DNA from: Dactylellina haptotyla
Taxonomy: Eukaryota > Ascomycota > Orbiliomycetes > Orbiliales > Orbiliaceae
Length of the DNA: 64,000 nt
Direction of reading: 5' to 3'
Assembly: GCA_031310005.1 (NCBI GenBank)
Contig: CM062381.1
Span: 1,860,001 to 1,924,000, forward strand
Under the pieces are notes generated by a model. The model ran no database searches and was not told where the DNA came from. It saw only the letters and a list, made by a program, of their open reading frames with translations. A program made the translations under genes and the position numbers. Below are positions 35,483-45,658 of this stretch, piece by piece. Each line of letters opens with the position of its first letter. Positions within the stretch are counted from its first letter, which is position 1.

Positions 35483-37615
35483 ATGTATATATCTTATGCT
35501 TCGCGAGCAGATGGAAAAATATCGAACGCCGCTGCCCGTAATCCAAATGTTATCAGTCTACCTGGCCTCAAATCTTCGCTGGACAAAAACATAATCAATA
35601 AAGATATAGCAAATAACAATTGGGCGCCATGGCGCAGTGGGGATCAGACACCTCCCAATACCAACTGGTACGATTGGCTGGTTCCGGATAAGATTCTTCG
35701 TCACAAACGGCACGAAGAAGATCATCGTGCTCCTCCCGCCCCTGATATTTCACAATCTGGAATAGGTGTTCCTGCCAAGGAAGTAGCTAGGAAAAAAGAA
35801 GAAGAAAAGAGAGAGGAGCTTCGAAAGAAATACGGTGATGTTGACTATGGGCATTGCGCTGAAGCTAAGGACTGGATGGAAATCGGTATTTGTATGTGTA
35901 CCATCACCTGGCGCATGCCAGGCCGGTTTCCTCTCGCCTTCTGTCAAACCGCTCCAAACGTGATACCAGGGCGTCGTCGTGAGCCAAAATCGTATAAGCC
36001 TTTGCCTCCCGATACCAGGCCGTGCTGGGTGGTCCAGCCCAACCCAGAGGATCCCGTCACTAGATTATGCTGGAAAAGAAATTATAACATGCAATCCAAG
36101 CGGTACGAATACACGGCTGAGCCACGGGACCCATCTACCGAGAAGAGAGCACCTCAATTTGATAATGATAATTGTAGAGATGGTAATTATTGCTATAAAA
36201 ACTCTGATTTACCCGGAATATATAATACCACGACTGCTATCAAGAACACAGAGGAGCCGTTCACCCCTTGTTCAAAGAAGCCGCCGTGGCTTCAGCATGT
36301 CCAAAAGTTCGTCCGTGCTGAGGAAATTGCTCAACCAACCCCACCTCCCTCGGAATTCGTGACGAAATCAGGAACATTGCTGGGGAAATTATCGGAGGCG
36401 TTCTTCAGCGTCCCGTTCTATGACGTGGAACACAGAAGATTTAGATATACCAATGGAACTGAAGACATGAGCAAGCTCAAACTGCATTTCAATTCCAAGG
36501 CTCCACATCCTAAACCCGCGCCTCGTTTGCAGAAACCTAAGCCACCAGTGAAGAAACCGTTGGTCATGCCGAAAGTCAAATCCCCACCTATTACCGTGGT
36601 ACACCCAGATTACAGGCCCGACTATTACAAGCCCTTATATGATACATACCGGCCTCTGATTCCCATAACACCAAAGCCAGCCACACAACCTAAACCTGCG
36701 GCCAAGTGGTCGTGGTTCCAGATACCGAGATTCACTATATTCCCACGTAGCCCAGATCCGGGAATGAATGATTCCCCGTGCCCGCCACCTAAAGAAAAGA
36801 CCCGTAGGAAGGTGCGCAGGACACGCCGGCTGAAGCGAGATGATGGCGAATATCTCCCAAGTGGAGATTCCGAGTCTGATGGTGAAGAGAAGCTTGTGGA
36901 CATAAGGTCTTTACCAGAGATACTCGCGGCCCCGAAGAAGAAGCATAAGAAACGAAGAAGACTAAAAAATTCGGACCCAACATACCGACAGCATGGCGTT
37001 AGAGAGAATAATAGGATCGAGAAAGGGGACCTAGAAATGATGCTTAAAATCCAAGCTAAAGATCGAAATGATTGTCATGATGAGGAAGAAGAGGATCCCG
37101 AAAAAGAGAAAGCGAAAAGAAACCAAACTGCGAGAAGAGTTCAGAGGCAAGAACCTCCGCGGGCAATAAACAGACATGAAACTAGGCCGGCCACGAGACC
37201 TACTACAAATCAATTGTACAGGCAATTAGGTGGTAATTCGAATGCTGTTATTGCACCCCCCACGAAGAAAGTAACATTTGCACCTCTCCCATCACGAGTA
37301 AGGAAACGTAAAGATGATGACGATAGCGAATATATACCTTCCCCTGACCGCGAGGAAGAAAGGCAAGAGAGAAAAGATGTTCGTTATAAGGGAAATCGAG
37401 TTGATACTGGGCCCTTCGTAGAAGACGAAGAGGGTATGAGAGTTGAGCACCAGCCAAAACCCATCAAACAGTCTATAGGGCTTGCACGAGCCCAAGTAGA
37501 ATCCGACCCAAATGATGCTGAAACACCTAAGAGTAGAGCGGCTGCACGCCGCAAGAAGATTGCAGATGAAGACCGGGCGTTCCAGCCGGGAAGGGGCTCG
37601 AAGTTTGTATTCTGA
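35483..37615 (+). CDS. Unrecognised 710-residue basic, Pro-rich protein
   Basis: I recognise no family. Single exon from the first ATG of a frame that is open a little further upstream. Four regions can be described. Residues 1-130: Asn- and Trp-containing start, then a Lys/Glu helix (VARKKEEEKREELRKKYG). Residues about 135-285: a Cys-rich block with Cys in GHCAE, GICMC, AFCQT, RPCWV, RLCWK, DNCRD, NYCYK and TPCSK, perhaps metal-binding or disulphide-bonded. Residues about 335-430: Pro/Lys-rich with many PxxP motifs. Residues about 445-710: strongly basic patches (RRKVRRTRRLKR, KKKHKKRRRLK) alternating with acidic ones. DDGEYLPSGDSESD recurs in related form as DDDSEYIPSPDREE. No signal peptide or membrane segment. 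The basic runs suggest a nuclear location. Third codon positions look more AT-rich than in neighbours such as the cyclophilin, which may mean a young or weakly expressed gene. It is convergent with the MOCS2A gene, 45 bases apart. Confidence 0.7.
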   Translation: MYISYASRADGKISNAAARNPNVISLPGLKSSLDKNIINKDIANNNWAPWRSGDQTPPNTNWYDWLVPDKILRHKRHEEDHRAPPAPDISQSGIGVPAKEVARKKEEEKREELRKKYGDVDYGHCAEAKDWMEIGICMCTITWRMPGRFPLAFCQTAPNVIPGRRREPKSYKPLPPDTRPCWVVQPNPEDPVTRLCWKRNYNMQSKRYEYTAEPRDPSTEKRAPQFDNDNCRDGNYCYKNSDLPGIYNTTTAIKNTEEPFTPCSKKPPWLQHVQKFVRAEEIAQPTPPPSEFVTKSGTLLGKLSEAFFSVPFYDVEHRRFRYTNGTEDMSKLKLHFNSKAPHPKPAPRLQKPKPPVKKPLVMPKVKSPPITVVHPDYRPDYYKPLYDTYRPLIPITPKPATQPKPAAKWSWFQIPRFTIFPRSPDPGMNDSPCPPPKEKTRRKVRRTRRLKRDDGEYLPSGDSESDGEEKLVDIRSLPEILAAPKKKHKKRRRLKNSDPTYRQHGVRENNRIEKGDLEMMLKIQAKDRNDCHDEEEEDPEKEKAKRNQTARRVQRQEPPRAINRHETRPATRPTTNQLYRQLGGNSNAVIAPPTKKVTFAPLPSRVRKRKDDDDSEYIPSPDREEERQERKDVRYKGNRVDTGPFVEDEEGMRVEHQPKPIKQSIGLARAQVESDPNDAETPKSRAAARRKKIADEDRAFQPGRGSKFVF

Positions 37616-37660
37616 TTCCGATATTCAATTGGCGGCTGATGTATGTGGTAGGCGCGGTGC

Positions 37661-37921
37661 TTATCCAGAGCTAACGGGGGGGATGATTCCAACCTCGTCG
37701 CCGTTCTGGATTTCCATTTCCCCGTCCTCAATCAAATCCACATAGTCGAGATTGACGGATAAAGCACAGCTAGTGAGTACTTTCTTTCTAAACCCGGGGT
37801 ATTTGTCTTCCAAGTATGCGAATAGCTTGGACACCGGCATTGGTCCTGGTACCGAATCCTCTGCTTTGCCGGTATACGTGGAAGCCGCAGCAAAATAGAG
37901 GACCTTGAAAGTGTCGGCCAT
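37661..37921 (-). CDS. Molybdopterin synthase sulfur carrier subunit (MOCS2A/MoaD type)
   Basis: The small subunit of molybdopterin synthase carries sulfur as a C-terminal thiocarboxylate and delivers it to precursor Z in molybdenum cofactor synthesis, needed for nitrate reductase and xanthine dehydrogenase in fungi. Single exon, 86 residues, ubiquitin-like fold. VLYFAAASTYTG is the first strand, LFAYLEDKYPGFRKKVLTSC the helix region, and NGDEVGIIPPVSSG the conserved C-terminus. The last two residues are Ser-Gly where bacterial and animal proteins have Gly-Gly; the terminal Gly that is thiocarboxylated is kept. The start at MADTFKVLYF is the first ATG; an upstream extension would need TTG. 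Its 3' end faces that of the unrecognised gene. Confidence 0.9.
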   Translation of the reverse strand: MADTFKVLYFAAASTYTGKAEDSVPGPMPVSKLFAYLEDKYPGFRKKVLTSCALSVNLDYVDLIEDGEMEIQNGDEVGIIPPVSSG

Positions 37922-39129
37922 TGCGGTTACTAGAGGTCCGGCAAGCAAGTCACTGTATCGATTTGTCTAGCTTGCACTGCAGGATCTTGAACGAGCGCTA
38001 GCTATGCTAGAGCTATAAATCAGGTATAGTATTGGCTCAGCTGAGGGGCTCTCGGATAAGACGAAATTTGTGATCGCGAGAGACTTGCTGTTTCAATAAA
38101 TGGATTTCCAGTATATATATGGTGAATGAGCATCGATGCATTGAGGAAGGTAATTTCGTAGGAATCGAGTCTCAAATTTCTCCGCATCCCCACACGGCCA
38201 TTCAACACATTCTCAGCCTACAAATCTCACCGATGATATATATGAATGCGAATAACGTCAAGTACTTAAGCTCGATTGCTAAAATAATATTACCGTTCGA
38301 TGCACTGTGGGCTTCTCCCGCTGACTAGTTAAGTTTATCTTAAGGTAATTCTTCTAAACTATCAATACAGAGGAAATAAATTATCAAGCAAAATCTAAAC
38401 TGTGACCTGAGTAATCAATTGAATAAAAATACTGGGGCTAGGTATACTAGGCATCGATGCTGACGACGCGTGATATAATACATTGAACAGGCTACCTTGT
38501 CTCGCAAGGCCAGATGCCGTACTGGTCCCACAAAGAGGCTACCGAGTCCTGTGATATTTAGTACTGGTTCCAATCCCATGAACATTAGCAATTTGCAGAC
38601 AAAGGAATTGGTATCGCTGATACAGAGTGGATAGGCTGGGAATGTATAGTGATCAGGTAAAGAATTATTGTTCATCCAATGTCGCCAGAGGAGACTTCAG
38701 ATAATACATGCTATTTAATTTGAACTCATCATGAAACCAAACCCAGCCTTTCAAGAGCGTAATCAGTTGATGAATATATGAAGACTTACCTGTCTATTCT
38801 TCTCCCACCCCGCCGCATATTTCTACTGTTTGCTGGTGTATGGAAAGAAGTTGAGTTCTGGTCTGTGAGTTCTCCACTTTTTCCAATACCCTCGCCGGGA
38901 ATTCCCCACAGAGCAGCTTCTTGTTCGGGCCAAAGCACAAGCGCAACAACATCGCGTCGACAGCCGGCACCGACCGAACGGAAAAACGTGCCTCGGCTGA
39001 TTCTGCGCTTGTCTACTTCTATCCCCATTTCTCCGGACTTTTGACCATGCCTGGCTTCTCCAGACTCACCGTTCGCCTGCAGGCGTTGTATTATATATTC
39101 CCAGGCTGATTTGAATACCATTACGGACC
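37922..39129. other. Divergent intergenic region
   Basis: About 1.2 kb between the MOCS2A start (minus) and the acyl-CoA dehydrogenase start (plus). Short TATATA stretches at 38113-38118 and 38237-38242. No supported gene; short open frames (38415-38675 minus, 38778-39044 plus) have no recognisable features. Confidence 0.4.
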
Positions 39130-41161
39130 ATGTCTCGCATTACGCCAAATTCTGCCACCGAGGGCTTCTTCCAGGAGCAGCCCCGGCTGAGCAACCAATA
39201 CGAGGAGGATCTCTACCTCCAGCGCCTTGTGCAAGGTACTTTCCATCCATCTATAAAAGAAAAGAAAAGAAAAGAAAAGAAAAGAAAGGAAAACCTTTAT
39301 ATAATTCTGCGAGAGGAATGTTTGTTAATTGAATTTTATGAGAGTGATCATGAACTACAGGCTACCTGCCCACTGAGCTATCGCAGCCCTCTGCTGACCC
39401 CGAATCTCCTGTCGCCCTCTTCAAAGATCTCGGTGCGAAGACTATCACACCTGAGGTTTTCCGCTGGATCGATGATGCTGAAAAGCATAAACCCTACGTC
39501 GAAGAACTCGCCACATTTGGCAAACCGAAAGGGGTCCTGCACACGTCCGCAGGATGGAAAGAACTCGGCAAAATGGCTGCTCGGGAAGGCATAATCCAAA
39601 CCGTCTACGAGAACCGCTACGGTCCTTACAGTCGTATTGTACAATTTACAAAGTACTATATCTACTGTCCATCAAGTGCAATCTACACCTGCCCCCTGGC
39701 GATGACGGATGCGGCCGCCAGAGTGCTCGACCTCCAACTTCGCTCCTCGACACTATCTGCGTCGAAGCGTCCGGTCTTCCAAGAGGCTTTCGACAAACTC
39801 ACGACTCGAGATCCGGCCACCTGTTGGACCTCGGGCCAGTGGATGACCGAACGTGCCGGTGGCTCTGACGTCCGAAACAGCGAGACCACTGCTTTCCAGC
39901 AGTCTGATGGCACGTACTCCATCTCGGGTCACAAATGGTTCTCATCGGCCACGGACTCCCAGATGACCATGTTGTTGGCCCGTACGCCTACCGCGGCCGG
40001 CCTGTCCTGTTTCTTCGCGCCTCTCAAGCTCGAGGATGGTTCTTGGAACGGCGTCCGGATCGTCAGACTTAAGGATAAACTCGGTACACGGGCGCTTCCA
40101 ACTGCGGAGCTCGAGCTCAAAGATATGAAGGGTTATTTGGTCGGCGAGGAAGGCAAGGGTGTCAAGTACATATCAACAATGTTAAACATCACCAGGGTGC
40201 ACAATGCCGTCAGCTCTATGAGCTTTTGGCGAAGGGGCCTAGCTATCGCAAAGGCGTTTGCAAAGGTGCGCAAGACACAAAATAAGGAATTGTGGAAGAT
40301 TCCTTTGCATCTGAACGGCCTCGCGAAGCTTGAGGTGGTGTTCAGAGCCAACATGCAACTGACGTACTTTACTGTCGCGTTGCTTGGGTTTGACGAACAC
40401 GGGACGCCGGAGAAGAAGGCGCCGTGGATGCCAACGGAAAGCGGTGAGACCGGTTTGCTGCTGAGAGTGTTGACGCCGCTGGTCAAGATGATCACAGCGA
40501 AAGGTGTCGTCAACGCCCTGGCGGAATGTATGGAGTGTCTGGTAAGAGCAATATTTTATGTTTACATTCTCATTTGTTTTACGATTAACTAATAATTGGG
40601 GGGTGTTTCTTTCAGGGCGGCGTTGGATATCTTGAGAACGAACAGGAGCTCAACATCGCCAGGCTATACCGCGATGCGAATGTTCTGCCGATTTGGGAAG
40701 GAACGACAAATGTGCTATCGGTGGACGTGATCCGTGCGTTCACAAAGGGAGACAGCCTGGCAGCATTGAACGGGTGGGTGACCCGCGTGTTCGACACCCA
40801 GGGCCATAGATCTTTGAACGAAGCCCGGGCCGAGTTGAGGGCCACCTGGGGCGACATCAAGTCGTTTGCTGAGAGCGTTTCGAACGAAGAGGCTCTGGCA
40901 AAGTGTAGAGATCTTAGTTTCAGCATTGCTTTTGTGATTATGGGATCTCTGCTCGTTTTGGACGCGGACCGCGATGGCGATGCGCTCGCGATTGAAATTG
41001 CCCTCCGCTGGATTCTGGAGGGAATGGGTCGAGAAGGGTTCCAGGTTGTGACGGCGCGGAGGGCGCCGGTTGTGCAGCGGCGGTTTGGGTGGAAGGAGAA
41101 GGCGGAGGTGGACTGCAGGCTGGTATTCGGGCACGGGCTGCAGGTTGAGTCGAGGCTGTAA
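39130..41161 (+). CDS. Acyl-CoA dehydrogenase family flavoprotein, AidB-like
   Basis: A flavoprotein of the acyl-CoA dehydrogenase superfamily, closest in layout to bacterial AidB and fungal proteins annotated as adaptive-response acyl-CoA dehydrogenases. Three exons: 39130-39235, 39361-40541, 40616-41161; 610 residues, the size of the AidB group and longer than classical mitochondrial enzymes. Motifs: YENRYGPYSRI and PLAMTDAAARVLDLQ at the N-terminal helical domain, WMTERAGGSDVRN (flavin-contacting strand), GHKWFSSATDSQMTMLLAR, the LNITRVHNAVSSM segment, CLGGVGYLENE and the IWEGTTNVLSVDVIRA motif where acyl-CoA dehydrogenases of this type keep Glu near the flavin. No obvious mitochondrial or peroxisomal signal (the C-terminus is ESRL, which is only weakly like a PTS1). 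The substrate is unknown. Intron 1 carries an AAAAG tandem repeat. Confidence 0.92.
39255..39284 (+). repeat. AAAAG pentanucleotide repeat in an intron
   Basis: Six exact AAAAG units, followed by a degenerate one, inside intron 1 of the acyl-CoA dehydrogenase gene, 20 bases after the donor. Copy number could vary between strains without affecting the protein unless splicing is disturbed. Confidence 0.9.
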
Positions 41162-41481
41162 TTATTATAATCTACTCCCGTACCTGTATTCTTACGAAAT
41201 ATACAATAATAAATAGAAGCATCTACCGTCTTTATATTGGCGAGTTCGGGACGTACAAAACAGGATGTGTTGGTGTTTGACGGGCCGGGCGAACAGAAGC
41301 GAGCGAGCGACATTTTGAGAAGCTCCAATTCCGACGGCACACCTCCTTCTCCCTGCTGCTCTCTTCCTCCAACCTGTCCAAATCGCCTTCCTCCCTCCAA
41401 CGTCCTCCCCGGCCCTCGTATCCTTCCTTCCTCTCTCCCTCTCTCCCTCTCTCCCACCGCCTGTTGACGGCCCCAGCAATC
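41162..41481. other. Short intergenic region
   Basis: 320 bases between the acyl-CoA dehydrogenase and the epsin gene, both on plus. The second half is a CT-rich tract (about 41330-41460) directly before the epsin start, typical of filamentous fungal core promoters. Confidence 0.5.
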
Positions 41482-43540
41482 ATGAACTTCACTCTCGACG
41501 ACCTGAAGAACCAGGTCACAAACCTGACGCTCTACGATGTCAAGGCCGCGGTTCGGAAAGCACAGAATGGTATGGACCACTATACACCCAATCCACCCCT
41601 TCGATATACAAACAACCCCCTTTTGCGCCCAACTGCCGTCTGCCCATACGTACACCTCGGGAGACAGCCCACCAATGCATAGCAAACTTCGGGGAACTGA
41701 TGGATTCACTTTTCGATTATAGTGGTGATGAACTTCACCGAGATGGAGTCGAAGGTACGTCCCACGGAGCCCTCTCCCTCCCTCCCTCTCCCTCTCTCTT
41801 TTGGGCGTCCCAGGAGTTTGTCCTTCCCGACAATGTGTGTGCTAAGAAAATATACGTCAATGTGTACAGGTTCGGGAAGCTACCAACAACGAACCATGGG
41901 GAGCTTCGTCCACGCTTATGAACGAGATCGCGCAAGGCACATTCAACTAGTACGTCTCGCCTCCGATATACCTCCACACTCAGTCCTGAACAATTTTGGC
42001 TAATGGGCTTTTCTATCGCGGTAGCCAACAATTGAACGAGATCATGCCAATGATCTACAAGCGATTCACGGAAAAAGCAGCAGAAGAATGGCGACAAATC
42101 TACAAGGTCTCTACCAAAAAACACCCCCCCTGCCCTCGAAAACTCGAGAATATCCAAAACTGACCGGAATTCGTGCATCTTTATTCTACGTAGGCGCTTC
42201 AACTCCTCGAGTTCTTAGTCAAAAACGGTTCCGAGCGCGTTGTCGATGATGCCAGACAGCACGTATCCACCGTCAAAATGTTAAAGCAGTTCCACTTCAT
42301 CGACGCCAACGGTAAAGACCAGGGCCTCAACGTACGCAACCGAGCCAAGGAACTCGCCGAGCTACTCAGTGACGTCGATAAAATTCGGGCAGAACGAAAG
42401 AAAGCCAAGACAAGTCGGGGCAAATTCGGCGGTGTCGAGGGTGGAGCTAGCTTCGGGCTTGGAGGTGGATACAGCGGTGGTGGCGGATTTAGTGGTGGCA
42501 GTGGAGGCTTCAGCGGAGGCAGCGGAGGAGATGGTGGTAGCAACCGGTACGGTGGCTTTGGTAGCGAAGACTTGGAGTACGGCGGTTACTCTGGAGGTGT
42601 GTACGGCGACGGTGGCGGTTTTAGTGGAGGTGCCACTTCCTCCTACGCGGACAGTTCGTCGAGACGGCAGGGGAAGTTTGAAGAGTACAACGAGTTCGAC
42701 GATGGAGATATGGAACCGGCGTCCCCTCCACCAAAGAAGCCCTCACGACCCGACCCCCCCAAGGCGGCACCTGCGAAGAAGGCGCCCGCTGTAGATTTGC
42801 TCTTTGGAGACGAGCCGTCAGCCTCCCTTGCCTCGCCGCCTGCAACCAAAAAAGCTGGAAAATCGGCCATGGATGACGATTTTGGTAATTTCAAAACCGG
42901 TAATGATGACGATGAATTTGACGACTTTATCGCCGCTACTCCGATCTCGCCTCCGCCAACAAATACTACTATGATGGCTGCCAACCGAACGATTACTCCT
43001 CTTCCTGCTCCCAAGCCTGTATCTGCGACTCAAAATCAGGGATTGCAAGACCTCGTCGGTTTCAAGACGGCATCTCCAGCTCCATCCGTAGGCTCTCAAG
43101 CTTCTAGCTCTGTTTCGAAGCCGATGCAGCCAATGGGCATGCAAGCAATGCAAGCAATGCAACCCTCTGGATATCAGCCCGCCCAGCCAAACTACTTCAC
43201 TTCGATTCCCTCGGGAACTTCAGTGAACTCTAGCCCCATGGTGCCATCGACGAGCGCCAACATCAGCCGGACGAACACTGGAGCCACAACACCAAGTTCT
43301 GCCGCTGGTGCACCCAAAAAGGCCGGTGGTGATGCTTTTGGCAATATATGGAATTCCGCCAGCTTGGGCGCCGGTGTCAAGAAACCGGCTACCCCAACCG
43401 GGCCACAGACGAGCATGGCCGCCATGCAGAAGGAAAAGGCTTCCGCGGGTATCTGGGGAACCACCGGAGGCAGCGTGGCAAGCAACAACCAGCAGGCTAA
43501 TAACCAGGGCTCATCGAGCGGCTTCGACTTGTTGGGCTAA
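41482..43540 (+). CDS. ENT3: Epsin-like ENTH-domain protein, Ent3 type
   Basis: A phosphoinositide-binding adaptor for clathrin transport between trans-Golgi and endosomes; yeast Ent3 binds gamma-ear proteins and helps multivesicular body sorting. Five exons: 41482-41569, 41723-41754, 41870-41949, 42025-42106, 42194-43540; 542 residues. The ENTH domain (about 20-150) has LYDVKAAVRKAQN, EATNNEPWGASSTLMNEIAQ, IMPMIYKRF and ALQLLEFLVKNGSERVVDDAR. A Gly/Ser-rich repeat region (about 165-230, units like GGFSGGSG) follows. Acidic aromatic motifs DDDFGNF and DDEFDDF (about 310-330) are Ent3-like binding sites for gamma-ear or GGA domains. The C-terminus is Met/Gln/Pro-rich and ends SSGFDLLG. These DF motifs, and no ubiquitin-interacting motif or NPF repeat that I can see, argue for Ent3 rather than Ent1/2. 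Four introns crowd the ENTH region. Confidence 0.92.
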
Positions 43541-44358
43541 ACGATTGTAGATGGTGTTCCATGTGAAGCTTCTTTTCAATGTGTATTTATATAGCCTTTG
43601 GCCGCCCCCCCTTTTTGTCGTCATCATAGATGACTGTTTTCATGTCTACGGTTGTTACGAACGTCAAGCAGAGCACACGTCCCATATTTCTTGATTTTTA
43701 TTTATTTTTTATTTCCTTCCGAAAAGAATATGTTTTTGTTTCTATGTTTATAATTTGAGATGTATGACGACAGTCCCATCCCAGTTTCGAAGCCCGAAAT
43801 CCAGTCCGTTCCCGCTATCCTAAATCCATCCAATCTGTCTGTACTTTGTTCGAAGACGGGATCCGGGTGCAGGGAATGCCCCACAACCCGGGATGCCAGG
43901 ATGGCTCCGCGTTCGATGACCTCAGTCGGCAACCGAAGCGAGCCAACCTTCTTCGTCGTTTCGGGTATAAATTTTTTTAAAATTTTTTTTTTGGGGACCA
44001 ACGCGAAGAAGTGCCAGGTCAAACAAAGGAAAGGACATCGTCGTAACATAACTCGGGGTTTCAATTCTGTTGTTTCCCTTCTGCCTCGCCGCCGCCGCCG
44101 ACTTCTCTCTTTATACGATACCAATTGACACTAGGGTAAGTACTGTCTTTCTACAGGCGAGCCGCTGATACCCTGACACCTGCATTTCCCGAGACTCGAC
44201 AGCCGTCAGTGCATGGGGATTCGCAGAAAAACGAAGAAGAGAAGGCCAATCATTTGTCGTGGATTAGCACCATTGCCTGTAGAGAGAGCTGAGCTGACCT
44301 GTCCTCGAAACGCTGAGAAGATAAAGGCCCACAACGAACAGCCTCACATCAGAACAAA
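43541..44358. other. Intergenic region
   Basis: About 0.8 kb between the epsin and the cyclophilin gene, both on plus. T-rich 3' UTR-like sequence to about 43700, then a possible promoter and leader of the cyclophilin gene. A gene on the minus strand with an open frame 43702-44124 is not supported by domain content. Confidence 0.4.
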
Positions 44359-45238
44359 ATGCCACCCCGCATCCCAATCTCAGCTCTGCGATCTCCAGCT
44401 GCCATCGTCTTTAGATCTGCTACGGCTGCTACTCCGCTACGAACCACTGTTGCGTCTCAGATCCGCGCTTTTAGCCTCTCGTCGAGCAATATGGTGTACG
44501 CCAAGGTCTACTTCGAGGTTGAATGGCAGCCAACCAAGCCGAGCATCCAAAGTGAGCGCGTCCCTCTGACCGACCGGGCCCACCCTATTATTCAATGAAA
44601 TAAATAAAAAATTCAATTGAAGCTTCCGAATCTCACCTGGATATACGCTGACCGTCTGCCAACTTGCGCCCGATTAGAGGAGGTCTGGGGCAAGATCAAT
44701 TTCGAACTCTTTGATGAGACACCTAGAACCTCTGAGAACTTCAGGGCCCTGTGCACTGGCGAGAAGGACTTCGGATACAAAGGCTCCCATTTCCACCGTG
44801 TTATCGACAATTTTATGATCCAAGGAGGTGATTTCACCAAGGGAAACGTATGTACTCCGCAGCCGCCTCCCGAATACAGCAACGTTAGGCGATAATTATG
44901 GCAGATCTGTTAACTCGTTTTGATGACAACAGGGCACTGGCGGTAAATCTATCTATGGCGAGCGTTTCGCGGACGAGAACTTCAAGCACAAGCACACAAA
45001 GCCAGGTCTCCTGTCCATGGCCAACGCCGGCAAGGACACCAACGGCTCGCAATTCTTCATCACCACTGTCCCGCTTAGCTACCTGGATGGCAAGCACGTT
45101 GTCTTCGGGGAAGTTGCTGACGAGGATAGCATGGCTATTGTTCGCAAAATTTCTGCCAAAGGAAAGCGACAGGATGGAAAGATCCTCGACGGAAGGATCG
45201 TCATAACTGAGTGCGGCGAGGTCAAGCCTGAAGCTTAG
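44359..45238 (+). CDS. Cyclophilin-type peptidyl-prolyl isomerase, likely mitochondrial and cytosolic forms
   Basis: Catalyses proline cis-trans isomerisation in protein folding. Three exons: 44359-44551, 44678-44847, 44933-45238; 222 residues. Residues 1-44 are basic, Ser/Thr/Ala-rich and without acids, a mitochondrial presequence. A second in-frame ATG at 44491 ([12 protein letters not shown]) starts exactly where cytosolic cyclophilins begin, so one gene may give two forms, as known for Neurospora. Catalytic landmarks: [20 protein letters not shown], then [14 protein letters not shown] (Arg and Phe of the active site), [31 protein letters not shown]. In the loop [15 protein letters not shown] the Trp expected for cyclosporin binding (human CypA W121) is Tyr171. 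The exon 2 acceptor (AG at 44676-44677) was chosen because it gives [13 protein letters not shown]. Confidence 0.9.
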
Positions 45239-45658
45239 AGATATATGATACAACTCCCTTCGTCAACTCCATTGTTTCCTCCGTTGGTTTGTATTTCCTT
45301 TACTCCCCTGTATGGAGTACTACAAATCTATGTAAATAAGTATCTCCGAAATGGTACGTTTCTTTGTCGAGTGTACTAGCTGACAGTCTCCCTTTGTGGT
45401 ATTATCCTTTGGAAAAGAGTTTCCATTGTAAAGAAAGAAGATAGCAATCAAATATACATTCAAAACCGATAAAGCTATCAAATGATGTATGCAATATGCT
45501 ATTGGTAATAGAAACAGGCTCTGCTTTCTAGCAAATAAACAAAAAAAAAAACTCGCTACGTCTCATGCTTCCTCTAAACGCCCGACATAACTTTCATGAC
45601 ACGGTTTTTTTTCCGACTATCCAAAATTATTGAGAAGTGCAACCCTCTAAAAACTCAT
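45239..45658. other. Convergent intergenic region
   Basis: 420 bases between the 3' ends of the cyclophilin (plus) and proline dehydrogenase (minus) genes. AT-rich, with an A run at 45540; both 3' UTRs should lie here. Confidence 0.5.

Noticed and set aside
40612-41709. 365-codon minus-strand frame across the end of the acyl-CoA dehydrogenase and the start of the epsin gene
   Set aside because: It spans two well-supported plus-strand genes and an intergenic region and has no domain.
43702-44124. 140-codon minus-strand frame between epsin and cyclophilin genes
   Set aside because: Low-complexity basic product with no features, lying in likely UTR or promoter sequence.
44617-44677. Open extension upstream of cyclophilin exon 2 ([13 protein letters not shown]...)
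   Set aside because: It is in frame but has no counterpart in cyclophilins; splicing at the AG at 44676-44677 gives the expected family sequence in phase.
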